From: Shewanella sp. c952
GTDB taxonomy: Bacteria > Pseudomonadota > Gammaproteobacteria > Enterobacterales > Shewanellaceae
Reading direction: 5' to 3'
Length of the DNA stretch: 64,000 nucleotides
NCBI RefSeq assembly: GCF_019654975.1
Contig: NZ_BPEW01000020.1
Span: forward strand, 1-64,000
Of this stretch, positions 54,319-62,964 are shown one piece after another (the first letter of the stretch is position 1; the number at the start of each line of letters is the position of its first letter). Under the pieces are notes generated by a model, which was given only the letters and a program-made list of their open reading frames with translations, had not been told where the DNA came from and did not search any database. The position numbers and the translations under genes were made by a program.

Positions 54319-54403
54319 AGCGTGTCGCTACAGTTATCGATTTTGGGGATTGATAGCTGCAGTGGTTTAAAGCAAAAGTTGAGATTTATAAAAAGGAGTC
54401 ATT

Positions 54404-54442
54404 CATATAGATAGTGCTATAAAACAAAGCATTATCTATATG
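54404..54442. other. Strong inverted repeat between puuA and potF
   Basis: Fifteen-base arms CATATAGATAGTGCT and AGCATTATCTATATG (one mismatch) around a nine-base loop. No T-tract follows, so it is not a standard terminator. Within a 266-bp gap that otherwise holds the potF promoter or leader. Confidence 0.65.
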
Positions 54443-54572
54443 AAAGCTGTAAAGCAGTAGCAACTGCCGGTGCGGTTTTTCAGGTGTAGCATTGGTTAAC
54501 AATAAGAACTAAGTCGATTAATCGGCAAACAATGCAGCAACAGCAGAGAAGGTATCTCTGCTGCTACGCTAA

Positions 54573-55685
<1,113 letters not shown>

Positions 55686-55693
55686 TCAAATAT

Positions 55694-55720
55694 AGGGCAA
55701 GGTATTACCTTGCCCTTTTT
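55694..55720 (+). terminator. Hairpin between potF and potG (probable attenuator)
   Basis: Stem AGGGCAAGGTA/TACCTTGCCCT followed by T residues, 9 bp after potF. As the next gene continues the same operon it likely works as a partial terminator. Confidence 0.8.
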
Positions 55721-55795
55721 GATCAACAGCAAAAATAGACACAATTTTAAAAGGTAAGCCTGTGACCTTAATGGCTTATCTGTTGGAGAAGTAAT

Positions 55796-56932
55796 ATGGC
55801 TAGTACCTTGGGCGTCACCAATAAACCGATTACAAAGACGCAAGGCGAAGTGCTACTTCAGATCGATCGAGTAAGTAAGCTTTTTGATGAAGTGCGCGCA
55901 GTAGATGATGTGTCACTGAATATAAAGAAGGGCGAGATATTCGCACTTTTAGGCGGCTCAGGCTCGGGAAAGTCAACTTTACTGCGTATTCTCGCAGGTT
56001 TTGAAAAACCGTCCGAGGGGCGTATTTTCCTCGATGGCGAAGATATTACCGATATGCCGCCCCATGAGCGCCCTATCAATATGATGTTCCAGTCCTATGC
56101 ACTGTTTCCCCATATGTCAGTAGAGCAGAACATCGCCTTTGGTTTAAAACAGGACAAACTAGCAAAAGCCGAGATTGCTGAGCGTGTGCAGGAGATGCTA
56201 AAGCTGGTACATATGGAAGCCTATGCTAAACGCAGACCGAATCAATTATCTGGCGGGCAGCGCCAACGTGTGGCATTGGCTCGCTCGTTAGCCAAGCGTC
56301 CCAAATTGCTTCTGCTGGATGAGCCAATGGGCGCGCTTGATAAGAAGTTACGTACGCAGATGCAACTAGAGGTGGTTGATATTCTTGAGGCTGTGGGTGT
56401 GACTTGTGTGATGGTGACCCATGACCAAGAAGAAGCGATGACCATGGCCGGGCGGATCTCTATTATGAATGATGGCTGGATCGCACAAACTGGCACGCCT
56501 ACAGACATCTATGAAAGTCCAAGTAGCCGCATGGTTGCTGAGTTTATTGGCAGCGTTAACTTATTTGAAGGTGAGATTATTGAAGATCAAGCCGATCACC
56601 TGATGATCGCTAGCGAAGGTCTGTCGCAGAATATTTTCATTGATCACGGAGTGTCGACCAGTGTTGAAGACAAGACCGTTTGGGTCGCAGTGCGCCCAGA
56701 GAAGACGCGTATTACACGTGAGCAGCCTCAAGGTGAATATAACTGGTCTAGTGGAGTCGTGGAAGATATCGCTTATTTAGGCGGGATCTCGGTGTATTAC
56801 ATCCGCCTACCAAATAAGCAGTTAATTCAAACCATCATGACTAACCGCGAACGTCGCTCCGACCCTCCTACGTGGGAAGAAGCTGTTTTCATTAGCTGGG
56901 AGGCCACCAGCGGAGTGGTCCTTAGAACATAA
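55796..56932 (+). CDS. potG: Polyamine ABC transporter ATPase
   Basis: ATP-binding subunit of 378 residues. Walker A GGSGSGKST (near 53-61), signature LSGGQRQRVALARSLA, Walker B LLLLDEPMGALD and H-loop VTHDQEEAMTMA. The C-terminal part (about 265-370) is the TOBE regulatory domain. Length matches PotG. 10 bp before potH. Confidence 0.92.
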   Translation: MASTLGVTNKPITKTQGEVLLQIDRVSKLFDEVRAVDDVSLNIKKGEIFALLGGSGSGKSTLLRILAGFEKPSEGRIFLDGEDITDMPPHERPINMMFQSYALFPHMSVEQNIAFGLKQDKLAKAEIAERVQEMLKLVHMEAYAKRRPNQLSGGQRQRVALARSLAKRPKLLLLDEPMGALDKKLRTQMQLEVVDILEAVGVTCVMVTHDQEEAMTMAGRISIMNDGWIAQTGTPTDIYESPSSRMVAEFIGSVNLFEGEIIEDQADHLMIASEGLSQNIFIDHGVSTSVEDKTVWVAVRPEKTRITREQPQGEYNWSSGVVEDIAYLGGISVYYIRLPNKQLIQTIMTNRERRSDPPTWEEAVFISWEATSGVVLRT

Positions 56933-56942
56933 GGAATCGATC

Positions 56943-57848
56943 ATGAAAAAGCCGTTAAAGTTTCGATTACCTAAAGGCCAATGCTGGACCATAGGCGTTC
57001 CCTATTTTTGGCTACTACTGTTTTTTGCACTGCCCTTCGCGATTGTACTCAAGATCAGTTTCTCTACTCCGATTATTGCAATACCGCCTTACGAGCCGTT
57101 ATTTCAATACGCAGAAGAATCGCTAAATATTATGCTCAATTTGGGCAACTACCTGCTCATTCTTGATGACTCGCTGTATTACAACGCTTATTTAGGTTCG
57201 CTGAAAATGGCGACAATCTCTACCATAGGTTGTTTGCTGATTGGTTACCCGATGGCGTACGCCATTGCGAGAGCGCCAAAGAGTAGCCAAACCTTGTTGG
57301 TGCTGCTGGTCATGTTACCGTCGTGGACCTCTTTTCTCATTCGTGTTTACGCCTGGATGGGGATTCTGAGTAACAATGGTGTCATCAATAATGTATTGAT
57401 GTGGACTGGGCTTATCTCTGAGCCGCTACAGATCTTAAACACCAACACCGCGGTCTATATTGGTATTATTTATACCTATCTACCGTTTATGATTTTACCG
57501 CTGTATGCAACCTTGTCACAGCTAGATATGAGCCTAATTGAAGCCGCGTCAGATCTTGGTTCACGTAGCTTAAATACTTTTTGGAAGGTGACGCTGCCGT
57601 TATCTAAGGGCGGCGTTATTGCAGGTTCAATGCTGGTGTTTATTCCTGTGGTTGGTGAATTTGTGATCCCTGAGCTATTAGGTGGGCCAGACTCCTTGAT
57701 GATAGGTAAAGTGTTGTGGCAGGAGTTCTTTAATAACCGAGATTGGCCGGTAGCGTCTGCGCTAGCGATTGTGATGTTGGGCTTATTGATTATCCCTATC
57801 ACGCTATTTCATCGTTATCAGGCACGTGAGATGGAGAAAACAGCATGA
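56943..57848 (+). CDS. potH: Polyamine ABC transporter permease
   Basis: Inner-membrane permease of 301 residues with about six helices; the EAA loop is seen as SLIEAASDLGSRSLNTFWKVTLPL. Its end overlaps potI by four bases (ATGA). Confidence 0.92.
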   Translation: MKKPLKFRLPKGQCWTIGVPYFWLLLFFALPFAIVLKISFSTPIIAIPPYEPLFQYAEESLNIMLNLGNYLLILDDSLYYNAYLGSLKMATISTIGCLLIGYPMAYAIARAPKSSQTLLVLLVMLPSWTSFLIRVYAWMGILSNNGVINNVLMWTGLISEPLQILNTNTAVYIGIIYTYLPFMILPLYATLSQLDMSLIEAASDLGSRSLNTFWKVTLPLSKGGVIAGSMLVFIPVVGEFVIPELLGGPDSLMIGKVLWQEFFNNRDWPVASALAIVMLGLLIIPITLFHRYQAREMEKTA

Positions 57849-58660
57849 AGAAGTTAAGTTTCTCTACCATTATGCTTTGGGCTGGTATGTTCTTCCTTTA
57901 CGCGCCAATGTTCATCTTAGTGTTTTACTCATTCAATGAATCTAAGCTCGTTACTGTATGGGGCGGCTTTTCGGTTAAGTGGTATGGCGAACTGTTTCGC
58001 GATCAGCAGATTCTAGATGCGGTAGGCACCAGTTTGCAGGTGGCGTTTTACGCCTCTACCATGGCGGTTATTCTCGGCACGATGGCGGCGTTTGTCATGA
58101 CCCGTTTCGCTCGTGGTTGGGGCAAGTTAACCCTGTCGAATATGATTACGGCACCGCTGGTAATGCCTGAAGTGATTACTGGTTTATCACTGCTATTGCT
58201 GTTTGTGCATATGGCCGACTTTCTGGGTTGGCCTGCTGAGCGTGGCATGTTAACCGTGTGGATAGCTCATTCGACCTTCTGTGCGGCTTATGTAGCGGTT
58301 GTGGTGTCATCGAGACTGCGTGAAATAGACCGTTCTGTCGAGGAGGCTGCGCAAGATCTTGGTGCTACGCCGTTGAAAACCTTCTTTCAAATCACTGTGC
58401 CGATGATATCACCAGCAATTGTCGCTGGTTGGTTACTGTCGTTTAGCTTGTCATTAGATGACTTAGTGATCGCAAGCTTCGCATCAGGTCCTGGCGCAAC
58501 AACCTTGCCTATGGTGGTGTTCTCCTCGGTGAGAATGGGCGTCTCTCCTAAGATTAATGCTTTAGCGACCTTGATTATCTTGATGGTGTCCTTGATAGCA
58601 TTTGTCTCTTGGTATTTTGCCCGCAGAGCCGACGCTAAGCAGCGTTCAAGCTCAGCCTAG
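57845..58660 (+). CDS. potI: Polyamine ABC transporter permease
   Basis: Second permease, 271 residues, about six helices; EAA loop SVEEAAQDLGATPLKTFFQITVPM. Completes the PotFGHI importer for putrescine. Confidence 0.92.
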   Translation: MKKLSFSTIMLWAGMFFLYAPMFILVFYSFNESKLVTVWGGFSVKWYGELFRDQQILDAVGTSLQVAFYASTMAVILGTMAAFVMTRFARGWGKLTLSNMITAPLVMPEVITGLSLLLLFVHMADFLGWPAERGMLTVWIAHSTFCAAYVAVVVSSRLREIDRSVEEAAQDLGATPLKTFFQITVPMISPAIVAGWLLSFSLSLDDLVIASFASGPGATTLPMVVFSSVRMGVSPKINALATLIILMVSLIAFVSWYFARRADAKQRSSSA

Positions 58661-58804
58661 ACAATCAAAAAGAGGCCGGTCATGTGGCGCATAGTTCTGC
58701 ATGGCCTGCGACAAGACATTATTAATTGTTGAAGATTTAGAGCTGCATATAGCTCACCGATAGTGATCGTAAAATTCGTTTAGAAAGCGAGAAGGACAGA
58801 AGTT

Positions 58805-60127
58805 ATGTCAATAATAAATAACCAAAGACAGGCGGAAACCATGACCAGTACACCACATGCAGATTCATACTACGCGGCATCGGCTAATGACAAAACAGAG
58901 CGTGCTCAACTGCAAGATAACATCGATACTGATATCTGTATTATTGGCGCTGGTTACACCGGTTTATCGACTGCACTGCATCTATTAGAGATGGGCTATA
59001 GCGTGACGGTATTAGAAGCTGCGCGCATTGGGTGGGGCGCATCGGGTCGAAATGGTGGTCAGATTGTAAATAGCTTTAGCCGGGATATCGATTCTATTGA
59101 AAAGACTGTTGGCAAAGAGGCTGGCCAATTGTTCGGTGAAATGGCCTTTGAAGGCGCTCGTATCATTAAAGAGCGGATCAATAAGTACAACATTCAATGT
59201 GACTTACAAGATGGCGGGGTATTTGCTGCGCTGAATGATAAACAGATGGCACACTTGCAGTCACAAAAGGCGCTGTGGGAAAAGCACGGCCACATGAATC
59301 ATTTAGAATTACTTGATAAAAATGATATCCGTAAAGTGGTTGATACTGAAGCTTATGTTGGCGGATTACTCGATAAAAGCGGTGGTCATATTCACCCACT
59401 GAATTTAGCCTTAGGCGAAGCTGCTGCGGTGGAGTCACTTGGCGGTAAAATCTATGAAAACTCTGCGGTAATTAAAGTCGACGAGGGGGAAAACCCTGTC
59501 GTTCATACTGAAAATGGCAGCGTAAAATCGAAATTTGTGGTGGTGGCAGGTAATGCATACCTTGGCGGTTTGATCCCTAAGTTGCAAGCTAAAGCGATGC
59601 CATGTGGCACTCAAGTTATTACCACTGAGCCGCTTAGTGCGGAGTTAGCTAAAAGCTTACTGCCACAGAATTACTGCGTCGAAGATTGTAATTATTTACT
59701 GGATTATTTTCGGTTGTCTGGTGATAACCGTCTTATTTATGGTGGCGGTGTGGTTTACGGCGCACGTGACCCTGCAGATATCAAATCAATCATTACCCCT
59801 AAGATGTTGAAAACGTTTCCTCAACTTAAAGATGTGAAGATTGATTACACTTGGACCGGCAATTTTTTGCTGACCTTGTCTCGTCTGCCTCAAGTCGGGC
59901 GTATTGGTAGTAATATCTATTATTCACAGGGTTGTAGTGGTCACGGTGTAACCTATACGCATTTAGCGGGGAAAATTCTAGCTGAAGCGATTAATGGTCA
60001 AGCAACACGATTCGATGCTTTTGCAGGCTTGCCGCATTACCCGTTCCCTGGTGGACATATGTTCCAAGTGCCATTTAGTGCCATCGGCGCCTGGTACTAC
60101 ACCATGCGTGATAAGTTGGGCGTATAA
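58805..60127 (+). CDS. puuB: Gamma-glutamylputrescine oxidase, copy 2
   Basis: FAD oxidase of 440 residues, same family as 49642-50949: CIIGAGYTGLSTALHL and VLEAARIGWGASGRNGGQI match its counterparts, as does the closing SGHGVTYTHLAGKILAEAI. By eye the two copies are clearly divergent, so not a recent duplication. AAGGA lies eight bases before the ATG. It follows potI by 144 bp and ends the block with a terminator; it may handle a different gamma-glutamyl polyamine. Confidence 0.9.
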   Translation: MSIINNQRQAETMTSTPHADSYYAASANDKTERAQLQDNIDTDICIIGAGYTGLSTALHLLEMGYSVTVLEAARIGWGASGRNGGQIVNSFSRDIDSIEKTVGKEAGQLFGEMAFEGARIIKERINKYNIQCDLQDGGVFAALNDKQMAHLQSQKALWEKHGHMNHLELLDKNDIRKVVDTEAYVGGLLDKSGGHIHPLNLALGEAAAVESLGGKIYENSAVIKVDEGENPVVHTENGSVKSKFVVVAGNAYLGGLIPKLQAKAMPCGTQVITTEPLSAELAKSLLPQNYCVEDCNYLLDYFRLSGDNRLIYGGGVVYGARDPADIKSIITPKMLKTFPQLKDVKIDYTWTGNFLLTLSRLPQVGRIGSNIYYSQGCSGHGVTYTHLAGKILAEAINGQATRFDAFAGLPHYPFPGGHMFQVPFSAIGAWYYTMRDKLGV

Positions 60128-60152
60128 CCTGAGTCATTGTCGATTTAATATT

Positions 60153-60180
60153 AAAAAAGCCTACTTGAGTAGGCTTTTTT
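60153..60180. terminator. Bidirectional terminator
   Basis: Stem AAAAAAGCCTACT/AGTAGGCTTTTTT after puuB copy 2, and just behind a possible short minus-strand gene. Confidence 0.85.
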
Positions 60181-60200
60181 GTGTTGCTGCAATGGCTTTA

Positions 60201-60314
60201 TTAACTCGATTTACACTTTTTTATGACTAGACCTAAACCAATCACCAGCACTTCAACAGCGCCAATCCCTGCGACAAGGTAAAATAATGCAGGTACATGC
60301 CTAATAAAATCCAT
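60201..60314 (-). CDS. Possible 37-residue single-helix membrane peptide
   Basis: Minus-strand frame with one membrane helix (about 8-31) and a basic tail (IKKCKSS). GAGAGATAGAG precedes its ATG and the bidirectional terminator lies right behind its stop, which supports a real gene. Too short to judge by family; could be a small subunit. Confidence 0.42.
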   Translation of the reverse strand: MDFIRHVPALFYLVAGIGAVEVLVIGLGLVIKKCKSS

Positions 60315-60595
60315 CTCTATCTCTCTAGATACATATTGTAACTTACTTTCAATATCTCATACCTATCGGCATAAATTTTTGATGTTGATCTCAAAAATCA
60401 GCTTTTTGAACGAAGAGCGCTTGTTTCCTTTTAAGCACTTAAAAATGGCAAGAACCGATAGATTGCCTGCCAAATTACTTTAGATAGTGAACCAATCTTA
60501 CTATGGCAACGTAAAATTATTTAAATGTTATAGCTGGCAAATTGAGCAATCCATACTAGTTTCAATAGGGTGCATAAGAAAATAAGAGACAACTA
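60315..60595. other. Upstream region of the cbb3-type oxidase cluster
   Basis: AT-rich region expected to hold the oxidase promoter. A symmetric element TTTTTGA-N8-TCAAAAA occurs at 60376-60397; it is not a clear FNR box. No ORF on the plus strand. Confidence 0.4.
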
Positions 60596-60928
60596 ATGAA
60601 TCGAATAACCCTGCTAATCGTGCTTTCTTTTTTAGCCTTCAACGGTAAGGCTAACTACGAACCGTCGTTTGAAATAGGTAAGCAAAAAGCCAAAGTTTGT
60701 ATGACATGTCACGGTGAAGATGGCATATCGACTCTTGATCCTTACCCAAATTTACGTGGGCAGAAAGTGGGTTATTTGATCTCCTCTCTCAAAGATTATA
60801 AATCGCGGCAGCGTACCAGCGGCCTGGCGATTCTAATGCAGCAGCAAGCCGATGCGTTATCTGAGCAAGATATCAAGGATATAGCTTACTATTTTTCAGT
60901 GCTCGGTACGCAAAAGGAAGGGGAATAG
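60596..60928 (+). CDS. Monoheme class I cytochrome c
   Basis: Small periplasmic cytochrome of 110 residues. Signal peptide (about 1-19), heme-binding CMTCH (about 35-39) followed by GEDG, and a distal Met in the LAILMQQQAD segment. c4/c553-like. It lies 3 bp before ccoN, so it is part of the oxidase operon and probably donates electrons to it. Confidence 0.88.
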   Translation: MNRITLLIVLSFLAFNGKANYEPSFEIGKQKAKVCMTCHGEDGISTLDPYPNLRGQKVGYLISSLKDYKSRQRTSGLAILMQQQADALSEQDIKDIAYYFSVLGTQKEGE

Positions 60929-60931
60929 TAT

Positions 60932-62359
60932 ATGTCACATATGTCACATATGTCACCGGGCATGGAGCTTTATGACGTAAAGGTTGTCCGTTACTTTATT
61001 GTGGCTGCGGTGGCTTGGTCCATCGCTGGAATGTTTATTGGCGTAGTTCTGGCGGCTCAGCTGTACTGGCCAGTGCTCAATTTTGATTCTGAATATATCC
61101 AGTTCGGCCGTTTAAGACCGCTGCACACCTCCGGGGTGATCTACGGGTTTGTGGTCAATATGTTGATGGGAACTTCACTTTACATAGTGCAACGAACCGG
61201 TCAAACCAAACTGTTTAATCAAAGCTTGTCCTGGATGGTTTTCTGGGGCTGGCAGTTAGTATTGTTTCTGGCGCTGGTCACCTTGCCGATGGGGTACACC
61301 TCGAGTAAAGAATATGCAGAGTTAGAGTGGCCTATTGATTTACTGATTGTGCTGGTATGGGTGCTATACGCGGTACTGTTTTTCGGCACGATAGCAAAAA
61401 GAAAAGTAAATCATATCTTCGTCGCAAACTGGTTCTTTGGTGCCTTTATTATTGTTGTGGCGTTGATTTTTGTCCTTAATAATTTGGCAATGCCTGCATC
61501 ATTCATGAAATCCTATTCGGTATTTGCCGGTGCACAAGATGCCATTGTTCAGTGGTGGTGGGGACACAACGCGGTTGGTTTTCTGCTTACCGCTGGCATC
61601 ATCGGCATGAACTACTATTTCATTCCTAAAATCTCAGAACGTCCGATCTACTCATACCGGTTATCCGTTATCCATTTCTGGGGATTAGTCGGTTTTTATA
61701 CTTGGGCCGGAACCCATCATCTACTCTACTCATCAGTGCCTGTATGGGTGCAGAACATCGGTATTGTGATGTCACTCATCCTGTGGCTTCCCTCCTGGGC
61801 GGGAGCATTTAACAGCGCCATGACCTTATTGCAAAACAAGCAAAAGCTTAAAACTGATTACATTATGTGGTTCTTCATGTCGGCTATTCTCTATTACTGT
61901 TTGGCGACATTTGAAGGGCCGTTACTGGCGATCCGCTGGTTTAACATGGTGGCACATAACACTGAATGGATTATTGGTCATGTACATTCGGCAGCGCTTG
62001 GTTGGGTTGGTATGTCCGGTATTGCAACTTTCTATTACTTTATTCCGCGCTTGTGGGGTAAGACTCAGCTCTGGTCAAATCGAATGCTCAAATGGCATTT
62101 CTGGTTAGCCCATGTGGGGGTGGCGCTTTATGCCATTGCGCTTTGGGTTGCAGGGATTGGTGAAGGTTACATGTGGTTAGCACAGCAAGAAAATGGCGCG
62201 CTTGTCTACAGCTTTGTTGAAGCAATGGACTTTAAAGCTCCTTGGTTATTTGTTCGATTCTTTGGCGGTGCATGTTTTGTAACGGGTCTGCTACTGATGG
62301 CATTTAATCTCTACAAAACCGTTTCGCTAGAGCAGGAGGGAGTTGCTGATGCTAAGTAA
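60932..62359 (+). CDS. ccoN: cbb3-type cytochrome c oxidase subunit I
   Basis: Catalytic heme-copper subunit of 475 residues with about 12 helices. Ligand histidines are seen in RPLHTSGVIYGF, WWWGHNAVGF, TWAGTHHLLY and GHVHSAALGW, and the Tyr preceding TWAG corresponds to the cross-linked Tyr of cbb3 enzymes. GTHH stands where canonical CcoN has GPHH. Its 5' end repeats ATGTCACAT twice plus ATGTCACCG, so three in-frame starts are possible; AAGGGG favours the first. Confidence 0.92.
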   Translation: MSHMSHMSPGMELYDVKVVRYFIVAAVAWSIAGMFIGVVLAAQLYWPVLNFDSEYIQFGRLRPLHTSGVIYGFVVNMLMGTSLYIVQRTGQTKLFNQSLSWMVFWGWQLVLFLALVTLPMGYTSSKEYAELEWPIDLLIVLVWVLYAVLFFGTIAKRKVNHIFVANWFFGAFIIVVALIFVLNNLAMPASFMKSYSVFAGAQDAIVQWWWGHNAVGFLLTAGIIGMNYYFIPKISERPIYSYRLSVIHFWGLVGFYTWAGTHHLLYSSVPVWVQNIGIVMSLILWLPSWAGAFNSAMTLLQNKQKLKTDYIMWFFMSAILYYCLATFEGPLLAIRWFNMVAHNTEWIIGHVHSAALGWVGMSGIATFYYFIPRLWGKTQLWSNRMLKWHFWLAHVGVALYAIALWVAGIGEGYMWLAQQENGALVYSFVEAMDFKAPWLFVRFFGGACFVTGLLLMAFNLYKTVSLEQEGVADAK

Positions 62360-62963
62360 AGACTTTACGCACTCGGTTGTTATCCTGATTATTTCAACTA
62401 TCGTGGTTGCCAGTTTTTCTATATTGGTGCTGGTGGTACCTAACCTTGTTCGCACCGATGAAATTAGAGCGACGTCGTTAGCCAAACCGCTTACGGCTAT
62501 AGAAGTCGCGGGCAGAGATGTTTATATCAGCGAAGGTTGTCATGTTTGTCATACACAGATGGTGCGAGGCATTGAGCCTGAAATTAAACGTGATGGTCGA
62601 GCGAATAAGGAGGGGGATGATATTTATGAATTCCCTAACCTTTGGGGGTCGAAAAGAACCGGTCCTGATTTGACTAATTTGGGGCGGAAATATTCAGCGC
62701 AATGGCAGAGATTACACCTCATTAACCCAAGACAGGTAGTACCTACCTCCTTGATGCCCAGTTATCCGTGGTTATTCAGACAAGTATTATCAGGGGACGA
62801 TATTGAAAATAAGATGCGCGTCCTACAGGGGTTAGGTGTGCCTTACACTGAGAACGAAATAGAGCGTTCGCGTCTTGCTGTGAAAGGGGTGACAAAAGGA
62901 GAAGCTTTGATTCACTACTTACAAAGCTTAGGGAATGACACTGCCAGCGATCAGGAGCGTTGA
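62349..62963 (+). CDS. ccoO: cbb3-type cytochrome c oxidase monoheme subunit
   Basis: Membrane-anchored monoheme cytochrome of 204 residues: one N-terminal helix (about 8-28), heme site CHVCHTQMVRG (near 58), and the typical NLWGSKRTGPDLTNLGRKYS stretch. Start at ATG 62349 behind GGAGGG; overlaps ccoN by 11 bp. Confidence 0.92.
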   Translation: MLSKDFTHSVVILIISTIVVASFSILVLVVPNLVRTDEIRATSLAKPLTAIEVAGRDVYISEGCHVCHTQMVRGIEPEIKRDGRANKEGDDIYEFPNLWGSKRTGPDLTNLGRKYSAQWQRLHLINPRQVVPTSLMPSYPWLFRQVLSGDDIENKMRVLQGLGVPYTENEIERSRLAVKGVTKGEALIHYLQSLGNDTASDQER

Positions 62964-62964
62964 T

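Noticed and set aside
60376..60397. Symmetric TTTTTGA/TCAAAAA element before the oxidase cluster as an FNR box
   Set aside because: The spacing and half-sites do not fit TTGAT-N4-ATCAA; left as an unexplained symmetry only.
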